A stretch of DNA of 64,000 nt from Incurvaria masculella (Eukaryota; Arthropoda; Insecta; Lepidoptera; Incurvariidae): contig OX335644.1 in the NCBI GenBank assembly GCA_946894095.1, positions 12,691,595-12,755,594 of the forward strand. The letters run 5' to 3'. A program made the translations under genes and the position numbers. The notes under the pieces were generated by a model that saw only the letters and a list, made by a program, of their open reading frames with translations, did not search any database and was not told the origin of the DNA. The first letter of the stretch is position 1. Every line of letters starts with the position of its first letter. This document shows positions 34,101 to 45,970 of the stretch, in pieces.

Positions 34101-36576
34101 ATGGCACTTTATTACTTTGGTTGGAGATTGAGGGAACATGCCCGACAGGAGCGACTTTTCCAAAACCAGCGTCGGGCCTACGCTCGACACATTCTGTATC
34201 CACTAGATATTCCTGATGCAGAATTCAGACTGCGGTATCGTTTCACAAAAGCTGCTTTCATTTACTTGTGCGACAATCTACGGATACATTCGAATATTCG
34301 GGCCTCCCAAAGAATAACTTTGGAGACCAAGGTAAGTACCTAATTGAAACCTTAACAACTACCTAAGTAAAGTTTTTCCTATAAGTAGCTAAAACCAGCT
34401 TCCAGAATGTCCAGACAATTTTTTAAGCTCATTTTTATAATCTTATGTTCCATTAAAATTAAAGATATCACTTTTTAACCTCAAAAAACGGTGTTGCTCA
34501 GAAACTATCACAGTGTAACCATTTAAAACATCAATCTTTTTTTGGTGTTTTTCAGGTTTTGTGTGCGCTGTTTTTTTTTGCAACCGGATCATACCAGCGC
34601 ATAGTGGGTGTGAGCAAACACCTGTCGCAAAAAAGTACAAGCCGATTTATAGCGGAGGTAACGGAGGCCCTCATTTGCCCTGATGTGATAAACAGATTTA
34701 TTCAATTTCCGCGCACGAGACTGGCTCGCAACATTATCAAGGGAAAGTAAGAAGTGCCTAAATTATTTCATTTAAATTTGCAGGCGCTTACATGTAAACT
34801 TGTGTTGGCTTTTCTTAATGTTTGCAAATTTGTTATAGATTTTTCAACAAGTATGGAATCCCAGGGATTGTGGGTTGTGTTGATGGCACCCACATCCGAA
34901 TTACGGGACCCAGAAAAGATGTGGAGCATCAATACTATTGCCGGAAACAGTATCACTCTGTCAATGTGCAAGTGGTAAGGGTGTTAATTTACTCACTGAT
35001 CAAGTCAGGGTGAAAAGTGGATGATAAAAAGTGCCTCGTTGTTAGACTCAGAGACCCTGAAAAATGTTTCGGGTGGTTACTCCAAAGCCTTGTCGAGAGA
35101 GATTCAAGGGTGTGTATTAAGTGCGATGCTGACACCATAAATTGCAGTTTTGACCTTCCAGGATACAATAACTTTGCGTTATGACTACCACATAAGGATT
35201 TTTGGTGTAGACGTGGCACCATAATGAGAATAATGCCAAGCTCACCTCCAAGCTTAATAGCATGCACCTGTATTTCGCACCCATGGGCGTTGTCGGGCAC
35301 CTATTCATTAGGTGAGGGCCGCGCTCAACATGAAATGTAATAATAATTGTAATCAATTTATGGTTTTATTTAAATCTTACCTTTGTGTTGATTTATATTT
35401 TTGCAGATATGCGACAGCGACTACAGAATTCTTTCAGTGAATGCAAAATTCGGAGGGGCCACACATGATGCATTTGTTTGGGAAAACAGTGCCGCAAACC
35501 CATACATGCAGGCCTTACACCGAAACAATGAAATTGTTTGGTTGCTAGGTAACTATCATCTTCATTCAAAATGTCTTGTGAAATACAATAACATCAAAAT
35601 ATTCCTGTAAATAAGGCAGACTTACCATTTCATTAAAATGTAACCATATTACACATTGTGCTATAAAAATGTTGTGCTGTGTGGGTTCCGGCGCTTAAAA
35701 ATAATACAAGTGGTCCTAATGATGCTTGTGGCTCATAGTTCAGATTCCAATTCAAAATATAGGTTCCCTTCCTTACTTGCTCGATGGCAGGTGGTATTTG
35801 GTAGCAATCACTTTGAATGAAAATCGTCGGAGGTGAGGTCGAAGTTTCAATTGAACTTGTCCCATGTTTTCCATCCAATTTTATGCAGACAAGCAATAGA
35901 TGTAATGTCCTGGCAAAGCACCTTTGTTATTTTTCCATTTGTTATTCTCCATGTCTATTTCCCCGGACCATAGTTACGGATCAATTCATCATAAGCAGAT
36001 AAATAGTTTAACTACGGTGGGATATACGTAAATACAAATGTTCATACATAGATTGCTAAAATCATAACCCTACCTTTTGGCTTCACTAAGTCTGGTAAAA
36101 AAAGGCATTGGGATTAACTCAGCAAAGTGTAGAATATTGTTAAACATTTTCTAGAATAAGCTTATTGCTTAAGCTTGTGTTCATAAATTATTTCAGGGGA
36201 CTCCGGATATCCATTGAGACCCTGGCTAATGACACCGGTGCAAGATGCTGTTGAGGGTTCCGCGGAAGCTAGATACAATCAAATGCACAAAGATGCCAGG
36301 GTGGTTGTTGAAAACACGTTTGGGCGCCTTAAGAACCGCTGGCGATGCATTTTAAAGGACAGGGCTCTTCATTATAAACCAGAAAAATCAGCCAAAATTA
36401 TAATTGCATGTTGTGTCCTGCATAATGTCGCCTTGGACTTTGGAGCACCAGATCCCGGAAATGAGCCAGTTGGAGGAGGTTTTCAGCGCCAAGAAAATCA
36501 GCCCGATCAAGGTGGTCAACCACAAATTGTTCTGGGAAGAGCCTTGCGGAACCAGCTCATAAGGAGAATTGTGTGA
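34101..36576 (+). CDS. Harbinger transposase (HARBI1-like), 5 exons, 359 aa
   Basis: DDE nuclease that would cut and rejoin the element's ends. Exons: 34101-34331, 34556-34746, 34839-34974, 35407-35548, 36197-36576; all four introns are GT-AG and phases match, giving 1,080 nt with stop. The N-terminal part (MALYYFGWRLREHARQ; FRLRYRFTKAAFIYLCDNL) is the HARBI1-type helical region. Catalytic residues: D about 156 in VGCVDGTHI, D about 207 in GGATHDAFVW, E about 272 in VENTFGRLKNRW. The GDSGYPLRPWLMTP motif is present. Length is close to human HARBI1 (about 350 aa). Intron 4 carries a SINE relic; intron 3 has a piece resembling a LINE tail. No frameshift or stop was found. In this family a Myb-like partner encoded nearby is needed for nuclear import and DNA binding. 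Confidence 0.9.
35640..35990 (+). mobile_element. SINE-like relic in transposase intron 4
   Basis: Diverged copy: 'tcgatggcaggtggta', 'tcgtcggaggtgaggtcgaa', 'cccatgttttccatccaatt', 'atgtaatgtcctggcaaagc'. It lies wholly inside the intron and does not touch the splice sites. Confidence 0.45.
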
Positions 36577-36707
36577 ATAAGTACAAGGAAATTAAAAAAA
36601 AATCTATATCACTGATGATTGACGTAAGTATTGCACATTTCTTAATTTTCAACACCGATGGAAATATTTGCTGATAAATATAAAATCAACTTATCCTAGA
36701 GTACCTG

Positions 36708-37058
36708 AGTGGTCAGTCTGAGTTCTCACCTAAATTGGCGTTTACGGCAAACCGATCGACTGGCGTTTTCTCCAAACTCCATACAAGTTTTTACTAGATA
36801 TTCTGTGGTTTTACTTCTTCAAGCTGTCAAAGTCAAACGCGGACTTCCGATTTGTATGAAAACGCGGAGTGGACGTAAACAGCAACGTCGACGTATTTAC
36901 GTCAACGTTGAGTAAGCTGTCAAATCAAGCTCGGACTCGCAAATGTTAGTTCGCTTAACGCCCGCTGCGCGCGCTCTTCAATTTCTCCATACAATTGAAA
37001 ACGCCAGTCGATCGGTTTGCCGTAACGCCAATTTAGGTGACAACTGAGACTACCGGCT
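36708..37058 (-). mobile_element. Harbinger-derived MITE, 351 bp, inside the parent element
   Basis: Same length and order as the copy at 32045-32395 but inverted: it starts 'agtggtcagtctgagttctc' and ends 'actgagactaccggct'. Flanks are CTG (36705-36707) and CAG (37059-37061), so the duplication differs by one base. It lies 131 bp downstream of the transposase stop codon, between the two genes. The right end with CAG could also pair with the outer left end at 33748, which would define a 3.3-kb element lacking the Myb gene; the 9.9-kb reading is preferred because it includes both usual genes. Confidence 0.85.
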
Positions 37059-37448
37059 CAGGTCACATTTTCTGTCATTTTCCTTTTAGCAGAATATGCT
37101 CTTAATTTCGTCCAAGAGATGACAAATTGTTAAAGTATACTATAAAAAGAAATCAATTTACTTTTCAATAAAATATTCAATGGTGCAACTATTAAAACTG
37201 CATGAGTTAAGACATAAATAAGTAATACTGAACAAAGTTATTTTATGTTAATATACTTTTTTTTACTAAGCCGGTACGTCGCTTATGCCAAGGAATGTGA
37301 TATGTATGTATGTATAATCGACTGTGAAACGCTGATGCCAAATACGATTTTGGTGAAGACGGCAATATGTTTGAATGTTCCATCTTTGCAGTCAATGTCC
37401 GCAATGCAGATGAAGCATTAGATAATTTTCCGGAGAATTCCAAATTAT

Positions 37449-37532
37449 TGGTATAGAGCAGGTGGCTAAATTGGTAGACGCAATACCCGCGAATGGTATG
37501 CTTTGCTGGTTTGGGTCCAGCCTTGCAGTATA
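37449..37532 (+). repeat. tRNA-like sequence (SINE head or tRNA relic)
   Basis: 'ggtggctaaattggtagacg' + 'c' looks like a tRNA D-arm/A box and 'ggtttgggtcc' like a B box 40 bases later, but acceptor and anticodon arms do not fold cleanly. The 5' half resembles leucine-type tRNAs. It is non-functional as a tRNA by eye. Confidence 0.35.
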
Positions 37533-37977
37533 TATTCAAAAAGTAGTTCTTTTTACTGGGCTCTTTCTTCAATTAATGTGTCTTTGGTTCACGGTCGATT
37601 ATACACATACATATCACATTTCAAAGTTATTTTATATTTTCAGATCTACATTTAATCAGCTGTCGATTTTGTACCACTCCGAATGCAGTTGCGATTAATA
37701 GCTCGCAAGTCCATCGGTTCAACAGGATGAGGAATCTTTAAAGAATATAAGATTGATGCAACGAAATTGGGAAAAATGGTATTAGTTTACATTTTTTGCA
37801 TTGCCATTTTTCTGATGGTTAGCTGTCTAGGTTTATGGGAATGGTAATATTGATGTGATTTGTTAAGAGCAGAAGTAAAACCACTAAAGATTTTTTTTTT
37901 AAATATTTAATATCTTCAATATTAGGACAATCCCTTTGAAACGGGAGAATTTAGACGACAGAGAGCTTATAAAATAA

Positions 37978-40900
37978 TTAATCGTGTTTTTTTGGGTTTT
38001 CTATGTATGATTTTGCTAACTGCAGCATTTCTGCAAGAAGCGCAATCCACTTTTCTTGTAGATCAAGCTCTCTGTCACGCTGTCTTATCCGCTCTTCCTC
38101 GATATGGATACGCCACTTATCCAGCTCCTTGCTTTGTTTATCTGCTTTCAGGAAAGCATCAGCAGGATCCTGCGAGGTCTTCTTCTTGCGTTCCTGCCTC
38201 GGTGAGCTCTGCCATAGACGCTTTGGCGCCTTGCGGATGCCGCGTGATGGCGACAAAGTCTTAAACATATCTTGTATACCTAGAAAAACCATACAGAAAG
38301 TCAGTCAATTATGGATGCAGATGACATTAAATTCCATGCAATTTATTTATTCTGTTACACTTAAGCCGGGTGTTGATTATGCAGATCGGGCAAGAAGTGT
38401 GTCCACTGGCAGGGGTGCGAGCAGGCCTCTGCCAGTGAATGCACTTCCATATAAACATAGGTAGGCGGATTATTGCGTTGCAATCTGGTCGCCACGTTCC
38501 GCCTAATAGGCACGCTCCATTAGGTAATGTCAATAATTATTGTAATTTTTTTTCAGTATTATACATTTTAAATAATTAATAAGTTATTATTTATGTCATT
38601 TCGAAGTCAAAATATTAAGAAAACAAATTATAAGTCAAGGAATATAAAAAAAATCAATAATCGGTAGGTAAATGGAAATAATAATGCAGAGACATATGCT
38701 TTACATTTTTTGAGGTAATTGGTGGAATAGCTTGGCATTGGCAATAACAAAGCTTGTCAACATTTTATGCAATCTGTGAAGAGGAACTTGAATGAATCAT
38801 ACCTAAACTTTATTTTAGAAATTAGTGGTCTACTAGATTTCTCCTAGCATAATCGCAGCTTTGGAGAGCATAGGCACCTGTGAACGTCATGTTACTAGTT
38901 CACTTTTATACTATGGAAGTATGCAAAGTAAACTGTCCTTGTACTAAACATTTCTCGAATTTTTGCTAACATGCCAAATTTTTTTTTTTTGATCATGTTA
39001 AATGGGGAACAATATGCTAAGCTTATCGTAGATAGAGTGTGAGCGATTGTGTTGGTGTTATTGATAATTTTGTAAGGTCTGTAGAGTGGGTCGGGCCTCG
39101 CTTCTCATACATGAAGTTTAGTTTGAGACTTGTTGGTGGCATCACTTTCTTTCTTGTTTGGTGATAAATCCTTTACATAACACTAACTGCGTGTTCCGAT
39201 TTGAACTGTAATCAATTACACTGCTAAAAGCGTATACAAGCGTCCCGAATCAGATTGCACGCTCAAAGCAGTAAACATTACAAACGATTCGAACAGTTTG
39301 TGTACGCGCTTCCGGAAACAAAACAGCAAATATGGAACAAATGACATTAATTGTAGTAGTTCATGTCAAATTTGAATCTAATCAAATACTCTAAGTTGAA
39401 CTTGAATTTTCAACTGAGGTACATTCAATGGTTTGTGAATAAACACAGTAGAAAGACAATAGACTACTCTTTAGTAACGTCATAAAGTGACATTGACAGT
39501 TCCACACACGGTGCCCTACCTCCGAAGCGTGAGCACTGTGTATGGCATTGCATGACGCAGCACTAACTTTATACCATTCACGGGATGCCATTTTGAGGTC
39601 TGCAAGCATGCTTTATAATGAAGGAAAACACCGTGATGAAACCCGTAGTAGGTTAATAGAGTTGTTACCCTATACATTCCCGGCGGGAGTTTACAATACT
39701 GCAGGCGATGACTGTTTAGTGTTTTGTACAAGGTTTTTGAAATTTTGGATTCTAAAATATATTATAGAAATCTATGCCTGTATGTTTTAATTATTTTAAT
39801 ATACCTTTTACATTGGAAATATTAGGAAAAAGTTAACTTTTTTTGACATTTATTTTCAACATACCAACATAAAATGTAACTTTCTTAAGTGATATAAAAA
39901 ACCAGCCAACCTGAACTCGCACACGAAGGGTTCCATACCATCGTACAAGATTTAACACAAAAAAACATGTTTTTTGTATGAAGGGGGGGGCCCTATATTT
40001 TCTTATTTTTTTATTTTACCTATTTGTTGTTATAGCGACAAAATAAATACACACTCCGTGAAAATTTCAGCTGCCTACCTATTACGGTTTATGAGACAGT
40101 CCTGTAACAGATGGACGGACGGACAGCGGAGACTTAGTAAAAGGGTTCCCTTTTCACCCTTTGGGTACGGAACCCTAAAAATGTGATTAAAATCTAACAA
40201 TGTTTACGTGTAGGGAAACATTAGGGCCTGGAAGAGGATTTCGCTATTTTAATGGCAGTCGCCGTGCAACATTGTGCTTTGGCTAAGAGACAAAGAATGT
40301 GTTTCTTAAAATGTTCAGATCATAGATTTATTGTGACTTCACGACAGCCTTAAGCTCTAACAATAGCTGGACACAGCGATGAGCTAAAGTAGTACTGTTC
40401 CCATGGGATAGAAAAATAACTTTAATATGGTCGTCCGGTATAAAAGTACGGCATACTGACATGAATTATTAGCAAGATGCCTGGAGTATGGAAAAATAAA
40501 TCTACATTATCGCTTGCGAAGCCCCAAGCAAAACCTAGTATCAAATAAAATCAATATTATTGTAACCATTTTGACATGTTTAATGCAGGTCACAATCGAT
40601 ACATCGGCGATAAGCATTAATTATTGTGGCTGCAAGACTTCCACTTGTATTCCTCTTCTGCCACACAAGTCTCAAAAGTGACAGATAACATTATATCGCA
40701 AAAACTTTATAGAACTGCCAATATTTCTTTTTGAATACATACTTTTAGCAAGCGATGGTTCCACTTCAACTTGGGGAGAGGCACTTTGGCTGCAGTGCGG
40801 CTGCGGCTGTGGCAATGCCGGACGAGTAGCTTGAGTGGCTGGCTGAGCAGGTGGTGTAGCTGGCCGAGCAGGTGGTGTAGCTGGCCGAGCAGGTGGTGTA

Positions 40901-43218
40901 GCTGGCCGAGCAGGTGGTGTTACTGCCTGATTAGGCAGTGTGGCTGGACGCTCTGTGGTACCAGATTGTGTCACGTCTGGTGATGCACCACCACCGACAA
41001 AATCTTCATTCTGGAAAATAAAATATTTTGATGAGTATAATACTCTATTTTTAACACTCATATCTTATTAAAAATATGCTATATAAAACTATGTTAAGTT
41101 TTTGAGAAAAAAAAAGTTACGAGGGTCAAGAAATTCTGAAAAAAAGACGAGATAAACTTATTTCAGTGAAAATTAATCTATTGAACAACATATTTATCTT
41201 TGTTTTTTCTACAAAGATGTACACTATAAAATACACTCAGAATAATCTCCCCGATATAAAAGACTTATCATTAATAATAATAATAATATAGTTTCAATTC
41301 AGGTAAATGTATGCCTGAAATATACATTAATGAACATGTGTTGTAGGCAGGATTTAATATTAAAAATATAGCAATAAATATTGAATAAAATGAATAGGCT
41401 ATAATTCAATTTATCAGTCCTTGCTGGATGTTAAACATGGACAATTGGCGCTTAGACCACTTTTATTTGCTGCGATCATACCTACCCAGGCGGGATAAAC
41501 CTTATCACCTATCAAGTCCACACATTTTATGTACAGTATGGGTTCCAAACCAAATGTGAACCACATTCTCATAAAAACCGGCCAAGTGCGAGTCGGACTC
41601 GTACATGAAGGGTTTCGTACAATCGTACAAGATTTAACATAAAAAAATCACGTTTTTTGTACGGGGCCCCGCCATAATCTTTATTATTTTTTTATTTTAA
41701 CAATTTTCTGTTATAGCGGCAAAATAAATATACACTCTGAAAATGTCAGCTGCCTACCTATTACGGTTCATGAGATACAGCCCTGTGACAGACGGACGGA
41801 TGGACAGCGGAGGCTTAGTAATAGGGTTCTGCAATCAAGACTGCACAACAGGGATCGAACCTGAGTACTTCTTATACAGTTGTTTTGATGAATGCATTTT
41901 TATCGACGATAGGATGGTTTGAGCGTTTGAGCATGGAAAAAACTAGGTGCAAATTTTTGAGTGGCATGAAGAAAAGGGCTCTATCTCGCGGGAAAAAGCA
42001 AACACAAATAAATTTTATGTTGTATCATATTGAATCTGAGTTATATAACATTGTAATATACATATGTGTGTATCGTACCAGCGAGAATCCGGCTTCGTCT
42101 ACATTCATGCCTGTGGCGGCTTGAATACCAATTATCTGTAAGACTCTCTGCTCCAAATCCGTAAGGGTCTGCTGTATGCCAGGACCCCCTCCAGTAGCGA
42201 TGGCTGACCCGTGGATTCGGGCCGCCTTCTTTTTTACATTGTTCTTTAAGTCGCTCCAGACCTTAAAGGAAACAATATAAATAAGTCAATGATCAATGAT
42301 AGCATATAATATGCTTGCGGCGAGCGCAACGATAAGGGTGGTGACTTTGCCCAAACTTAAAAAAAATTTGGGTGCTGTTGTATGCTATGTAATAAGATAA
42401 TTGATAACCTGACAATCGATAAATGATGTATCGTTTAAATATTGACATGGGTACTACATTGTACTATGAATTTATTTATCTACTAACTTTGGTTAGATTT
42501 ACTAACTTTTATCAAAAAATATTATGCCTTTTTACACCTGTATACCTATTCATTTAGAATAAGATGCCGTTAAGGTTGTCAAGAGTTTGTTCTTCACCAT
42601 CGTATATAACGTTCTTTATGAGCAGTAATAATGTATCAAACATGGTAAACTAGTTTGTAAGTAAATATCCAAGAAAAAAATATGACAAACGTTTGTTGTC
42701 GATTCTTCTTTGCCAGAGGTAAGCGAACGGGCAGAAAAAGAAAACATTTGTGTGTAATATCCATCTAATGGGGGAAATAAAAATAAACTTAAACTGTGAG
42801 GGTATGATAATGTTGGCTTAAAACCTCGATTCACTCGATAAACATGTGCATTATAAACATGTTTTCAACTCACCTTGCGCCACTTATCGCAGGTTCTCGT
42901 TTGCCCACTTCCGTCACTATTGAGAAGACATGTGAGCTCGTCCCAGGCGCTCAGTGCTCGAAGTCTTCCATTGGCTCCGGATGACGGTTTGCACAAATCG
43001 CCGTTTCTAAGAAAAAGCAAGCATGTAGTTTAGACCATGGTTGCGATGCATAATGTTCACACGTGTTATTATCTTCTAATGACAATAAAGAACGGAAAGC
43101 TTCTCTTTTGGCATTTGTGGGCATAAGATAGTTATGACGACATTCATGCAATAGAAAAAGGTACTTACCTCTCCATAAAGTCCACGAGGATTTCAAATTG
43201 GGCACCCGTAGTTCTCAT
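37978..43218 (-). CDS. Harbinger Myb/SANT-like DNA-binding protein, 5 exons, 311 aa
   Basis: Partner protein of the Harbinger transposase, expected to bind the element ends and help bring the transposase into the nucleus. Exons on the minus strand: 43218-43169, 43006-42874, 42261-42079, 41010-40743, 38279-37978; introns are GT-AG, phases fit, total 936 nt with stop. Residues 1-85 form the Myb/SANT-like domain: TGAQFEILVDFMERN, then the tryptophans in SAWDELTCLL and CDKWRKVWSDLK followed by NNVKKKA. A long proline-rich linker has four PPARPAT-type repeats (about 150-185). The C-terminal 100 residues are charged and helical (RIHIEEERIRQRDRELDLQE, then WIALLAEML), a probable coiled coil for the protein contact. 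Introns 3 and 4 contain CGGA elements. No frameshift found. Confidence 0.85.
39898..40181 (+). mobile_element. CGGA element in Myb-gene intron 4
   Basis: The head is slightly decayed ('accagccaacctgaactcgc'), then 'cgaagggttccataccatcg', 'ttgttatagcgac' and the tail 'ctttgggtacggaacccta'. It is opposite in direction to the host gene and inside the intron. Confidence 0.75.
40835..40920 (-). repeat. 21-bp coding tandem repeat in Myb exon 4
   Basis: Four near-identical units 'ggtggtgtagctggccgagca' encode PPARPAT repeats on the minus strand. The unit is a multiple of three, so changes in copy number keep the frame. Confidence 0.8.
41574..41830 (+). mobile_element. CGGA element in Myb-gene intron 3, 3'-truncated
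   Basis: Head 'accggccaagtgcgagtcgg', middle and (GACG) tract are present; the copy stops at 'taatagggttctgc' and lacks the terminal 'gggtacggaaccc'. Confidence 0.75.
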
Positions 43219-43660
43219 CACGAAATGTTATACTTTTTGGTATGGTATATGAAATAGTCTTGCTAAGGGCTTGTCGCTGCGCTTGTCACCACCTCGTCGC
43301 CGCTCGTCGCCTTTTGCAATGATAAGATCTACGCAAACGCTTTGCTCTTGTAGGCTAACATAAGTACATAGTCTGTGTCAAAGTTTGACAGCACCGTCTA
43401 CGTGTTAATTTAGGACGTGTCGCCTGCCTAAGCAAATCAACATCGAAAATCATATTTTGTCTCATCTCTCGCAATGGAAGCAAATGAGATAGCGTATTTT
43501 TTTTAAATAACATGAATTAACTTTCTCGTACACGCGACAATCACAAAATGCTAAAAACGTGACGACGGTCGACTAAACGTCATCGTTGAAGTAAACTGGG
43601 ACTACCGTTTGCATGATTCTCGATGGGTTTGACGTTTTTACGGAACTTCGAAGTTACGTA

Positions 43661-43695
43661 AACGCCAATTTAGGTGAGAACTTAGACTACCGGCT
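43661..43695 (-). repeat. Harbinger right terminal inverted repeat
   Basis: Reverse complement of the left end with one mismatch; followed by CAG at 43696-43698. Confidence 0.9.
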
Positions 43696-43698
43696 CAG

Positions 43699-44209
43699 TT
43701 CAGGCGACACGCTGCGTCGCCTCCGCTCTGCCGTCACAGCCGTCTCCGCGCCGCCGCGCCCCGCCCCGCCCGGCCCCGGCCAAGCTTTGGGTCACGCGGG
43801 GCTAATGCCGATTATTAAACCGAGCATATTATCACTCTAGTACACTCAAAGAAGTTCTGCATAGGATACGGTGATTATAAGCTTTCGGCTGGGCACGTCA
43901 GTCAAGAGACCACTAACTAACACAGCATACGTAGTATTCGGCGTTTGGAAGGTTGGTCGCCACGTGCGGACCGACCATCCAATAGAATAGACGGTTGATC
44001 ACGAAGGGGTCTCATTCGCTATGTGACATTTTGTTCAAAGCATACATTTTAAATCTTATTTATTAGTGCTTAATTTTGTTATGTGAGTTCCGGCAAGTAA
44101 TGATAAAAAAAATGGGACCAAATAGAAAGTATACCCTTTCGAACAAAAAAAGAATTTTCCAAATCGGTCCTGGGGTCTTCGAGTAATCGGTGAACATACA
44201 TAAAAAAAA
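43699..44209. other. GC-rich flank of the Harbinger insertion, then unannotated
   Basis: 43705-43795 is strongly GC-rich (CCGCGCCGCC, GCCCCGCCCGGCCCCGGCC runs). No gene recognised. The frame at 43613-43840 crosses the transposon border and is chance. Confidence 0.4.
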
Positions 44210-44264
44210 TTTAAAAAAAGATTCCGACGAATTGATAACCTCCTCCTTTTTTGAAGTCGGTTAA
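44210..44264 (-). repeat. 'ttaaccgacttcaaaaaagg' repeat terminus
   Basis: 'gattccgacgaattgataac', 'ctcctccttttttgaagtcg' and 'gttaaaaa'; same terminus as at 9966 and 51053. Confidence 0.6.
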
Positions 44265-44344
44265 AAAGAATACAATTGGGCCCACTGCATGTTTTGCTGC
44301 AATGATAAAAGTAAACAAGGGGCGGTTAACATAACAGTTGAGCG

Positions 44345-44726
44345 GTTCGTAGCTCAGAGGGAAGGGGAAATGCCTTCCTTGGTCATGAATTGGGTCCCCG
44401 CCCCGTTCGTGCACCAATTTATTTCTCGTTTTGAGTTAGATAAGTGCATTTCGTCGCGAAAGCGATCGGTTACATGGTTTGGAATCCATGTCAAACTGTA
44501 GTTCCCCTTTCCCCTTCTAGGAATGCCTGGGAATGAAACGATGGCTGTAGCGGCAATGATATAAAACACGGACAGTGTTTTATATCCCAATGCAGCCGTG
44601 CTCGTAAAGAGAAGGATCCGACATCGCACCTAATTCCTCTGGAATACGGTGTGTTGGGCTAATATCATCCGTAAATAAATACGGTGGGTGTGATATTAAC
44701 CATTCGTGTCTAGTTACATAAAAAAA
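44345..44726 (+). mobile_element. SINE-like element, most complete copy
   Basis: The tRNA-like head 'ggttcgtagctcagagggaa' with B-box region 'gggtccccgcc', then 'cgtgcaccaatttatttctc', 'gagttagataagtgcatttc', 'tgtagcggcaatgata', 'aatgcagccgtgctcgtaaa', 'gtgttgggctaatatcatcc', 'gtgtgatattaaccattcgt' and an A-rich end. It serves as the reference copy for the family in this window. Confidence 0.7.
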
Positions 44727-45970
44727 CCGGATGAGTGGACACTGATGCGAAGACTTCGTATGCTCGCTAATCGATTAGGGGTTATCGGGTGCGTATCCAC
44801 CCGCATCGTTTTCGGAGGTAACGTCACTTCGTCTCGCGCTATCAGTGGATTGGGAAACCATACCCTCATCAAACAGACAACGAATGTCGGACGGCGAGAT
44901 ATGGAGTCAGTGGATCTGGGTAATTTCCGACGTTCGGGTACGAATTCTGTGGGTACGAGTGATTATTTATTCTTATAAGTATATCTGTTCCAGAAAGCGA
45001 GTTATCAGTCAAGACTAACCCAATTATTTAGCCAAAACGTTATGAAACCTTTTAACTTAATTATGCATACTTAATTCTATTGGAACATAGTAATTGCAGT
45101 TCCAATTTGCCTTCTTAGAATGTAGTTTGTCGTTTTTATTTAATTATAGTGTTACTAAATAAATGTGGAGCAAGCTGCTTTGCTAGACAGACACGGCTAG
45201 ACAAGGAAGTGTGTTGGTGAGAGATGCGCACAGGTACGTAAGTTTGACGTAGTAGTGTGGAACCAACCAAGTCTAGTTCGTTACATGGTTTTAATGCGTG
45301 TTGCGTATTCTTTGGTTTCGGTTACATTCATGCAGTGGCTTCAGAAACATAACTACTGACTATTTTGAACGATAGCCGCAAATTCACTGGCAGATGTACG
45401 TGTAATCGAAATGTTTGTATAAGAACATTTATCATGCTAAGATTATTACTAAATGATCACGAACATAAATTCATGCTAACATCATGGAAAGTCCGAGTAT
45501 TTCAACGTGAATCCATGCAAACATTATTGAACATCAGTAAGCCAAGGAATAAATCGCGGTGAGTAAGGCGGGCGGCGTACTAATAATTAGTACCTTAAAC
45601 CTCTTCTCGAGAAGTAAGTAGATCACATTCCTGTTGTGTGGGATTGAATGATCCTATAGATTTTATAATGTAATAGACGCCCACATACCCATATGTGATG
45701 AGAGACGATACGGGCCTTGATGTTGATGATGCGTTTGCGGCAGGCCTTATTTTCGAAACAATAAGGATGCTGGATTTAAATGATTTAGTATCGAATTTAT
45801 GCTTCGGTATTGGTGGAAGTGTCAGTCCTAAGCCGATGGAAACACGCAATCCTACGAGCGTTTGTTCACGCAAGAAATTGGGAACATAGACTCGGAAACT
45901 TATCCTCCGTAAATAAACATTCCGTTATTTCAATGGGTTTTTTGATTGCGGTCACGATTGACGTTAAGAA
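44727..45970. other. Unannotated region
   Basis: Short frames at 44706-44978, 45365-45562 and 45595-45889 have no recognisable domain. No RNA or repeat boundary seen. Confidence 0.4.

Larger units (their letters stand above)
33748..43695 (+). mobile_element. Complete PIF/Harbinger DNA transposon, 9,948 bp
   Basis: The left end begins 'agccggtagtctaagttgtc' and 'acctaaattggcgtt'; the reverse complement of the right end begins 'agccggtagtctaagttctc' and the same continuation, 34 of 35 bases equal. CAG flanks both ends (33745-33747, 43696-43698), a target type known for Harbinger elements. Inside are a spliced HARBI1-like transposase (plus) and a convergent spliced Myb/SANT-like gene (minus), the standard two-gene content. 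It is long for the superfamily because its introns and centre hold other elements: a 351-bp MITE (36708-37058), two CGGA elements and a SINE copy. Every splice junction and reading frame is intact, so it may be autonomous. Confidence 0.9.

Noticed and set aside
34768..35356. Minus-strand frames over the Harbinger transposase (67, 103, 79 aa)
   Set aside because: They are antisense to exon 3 and intron 3 of a gene with strong plus-strand evidence.
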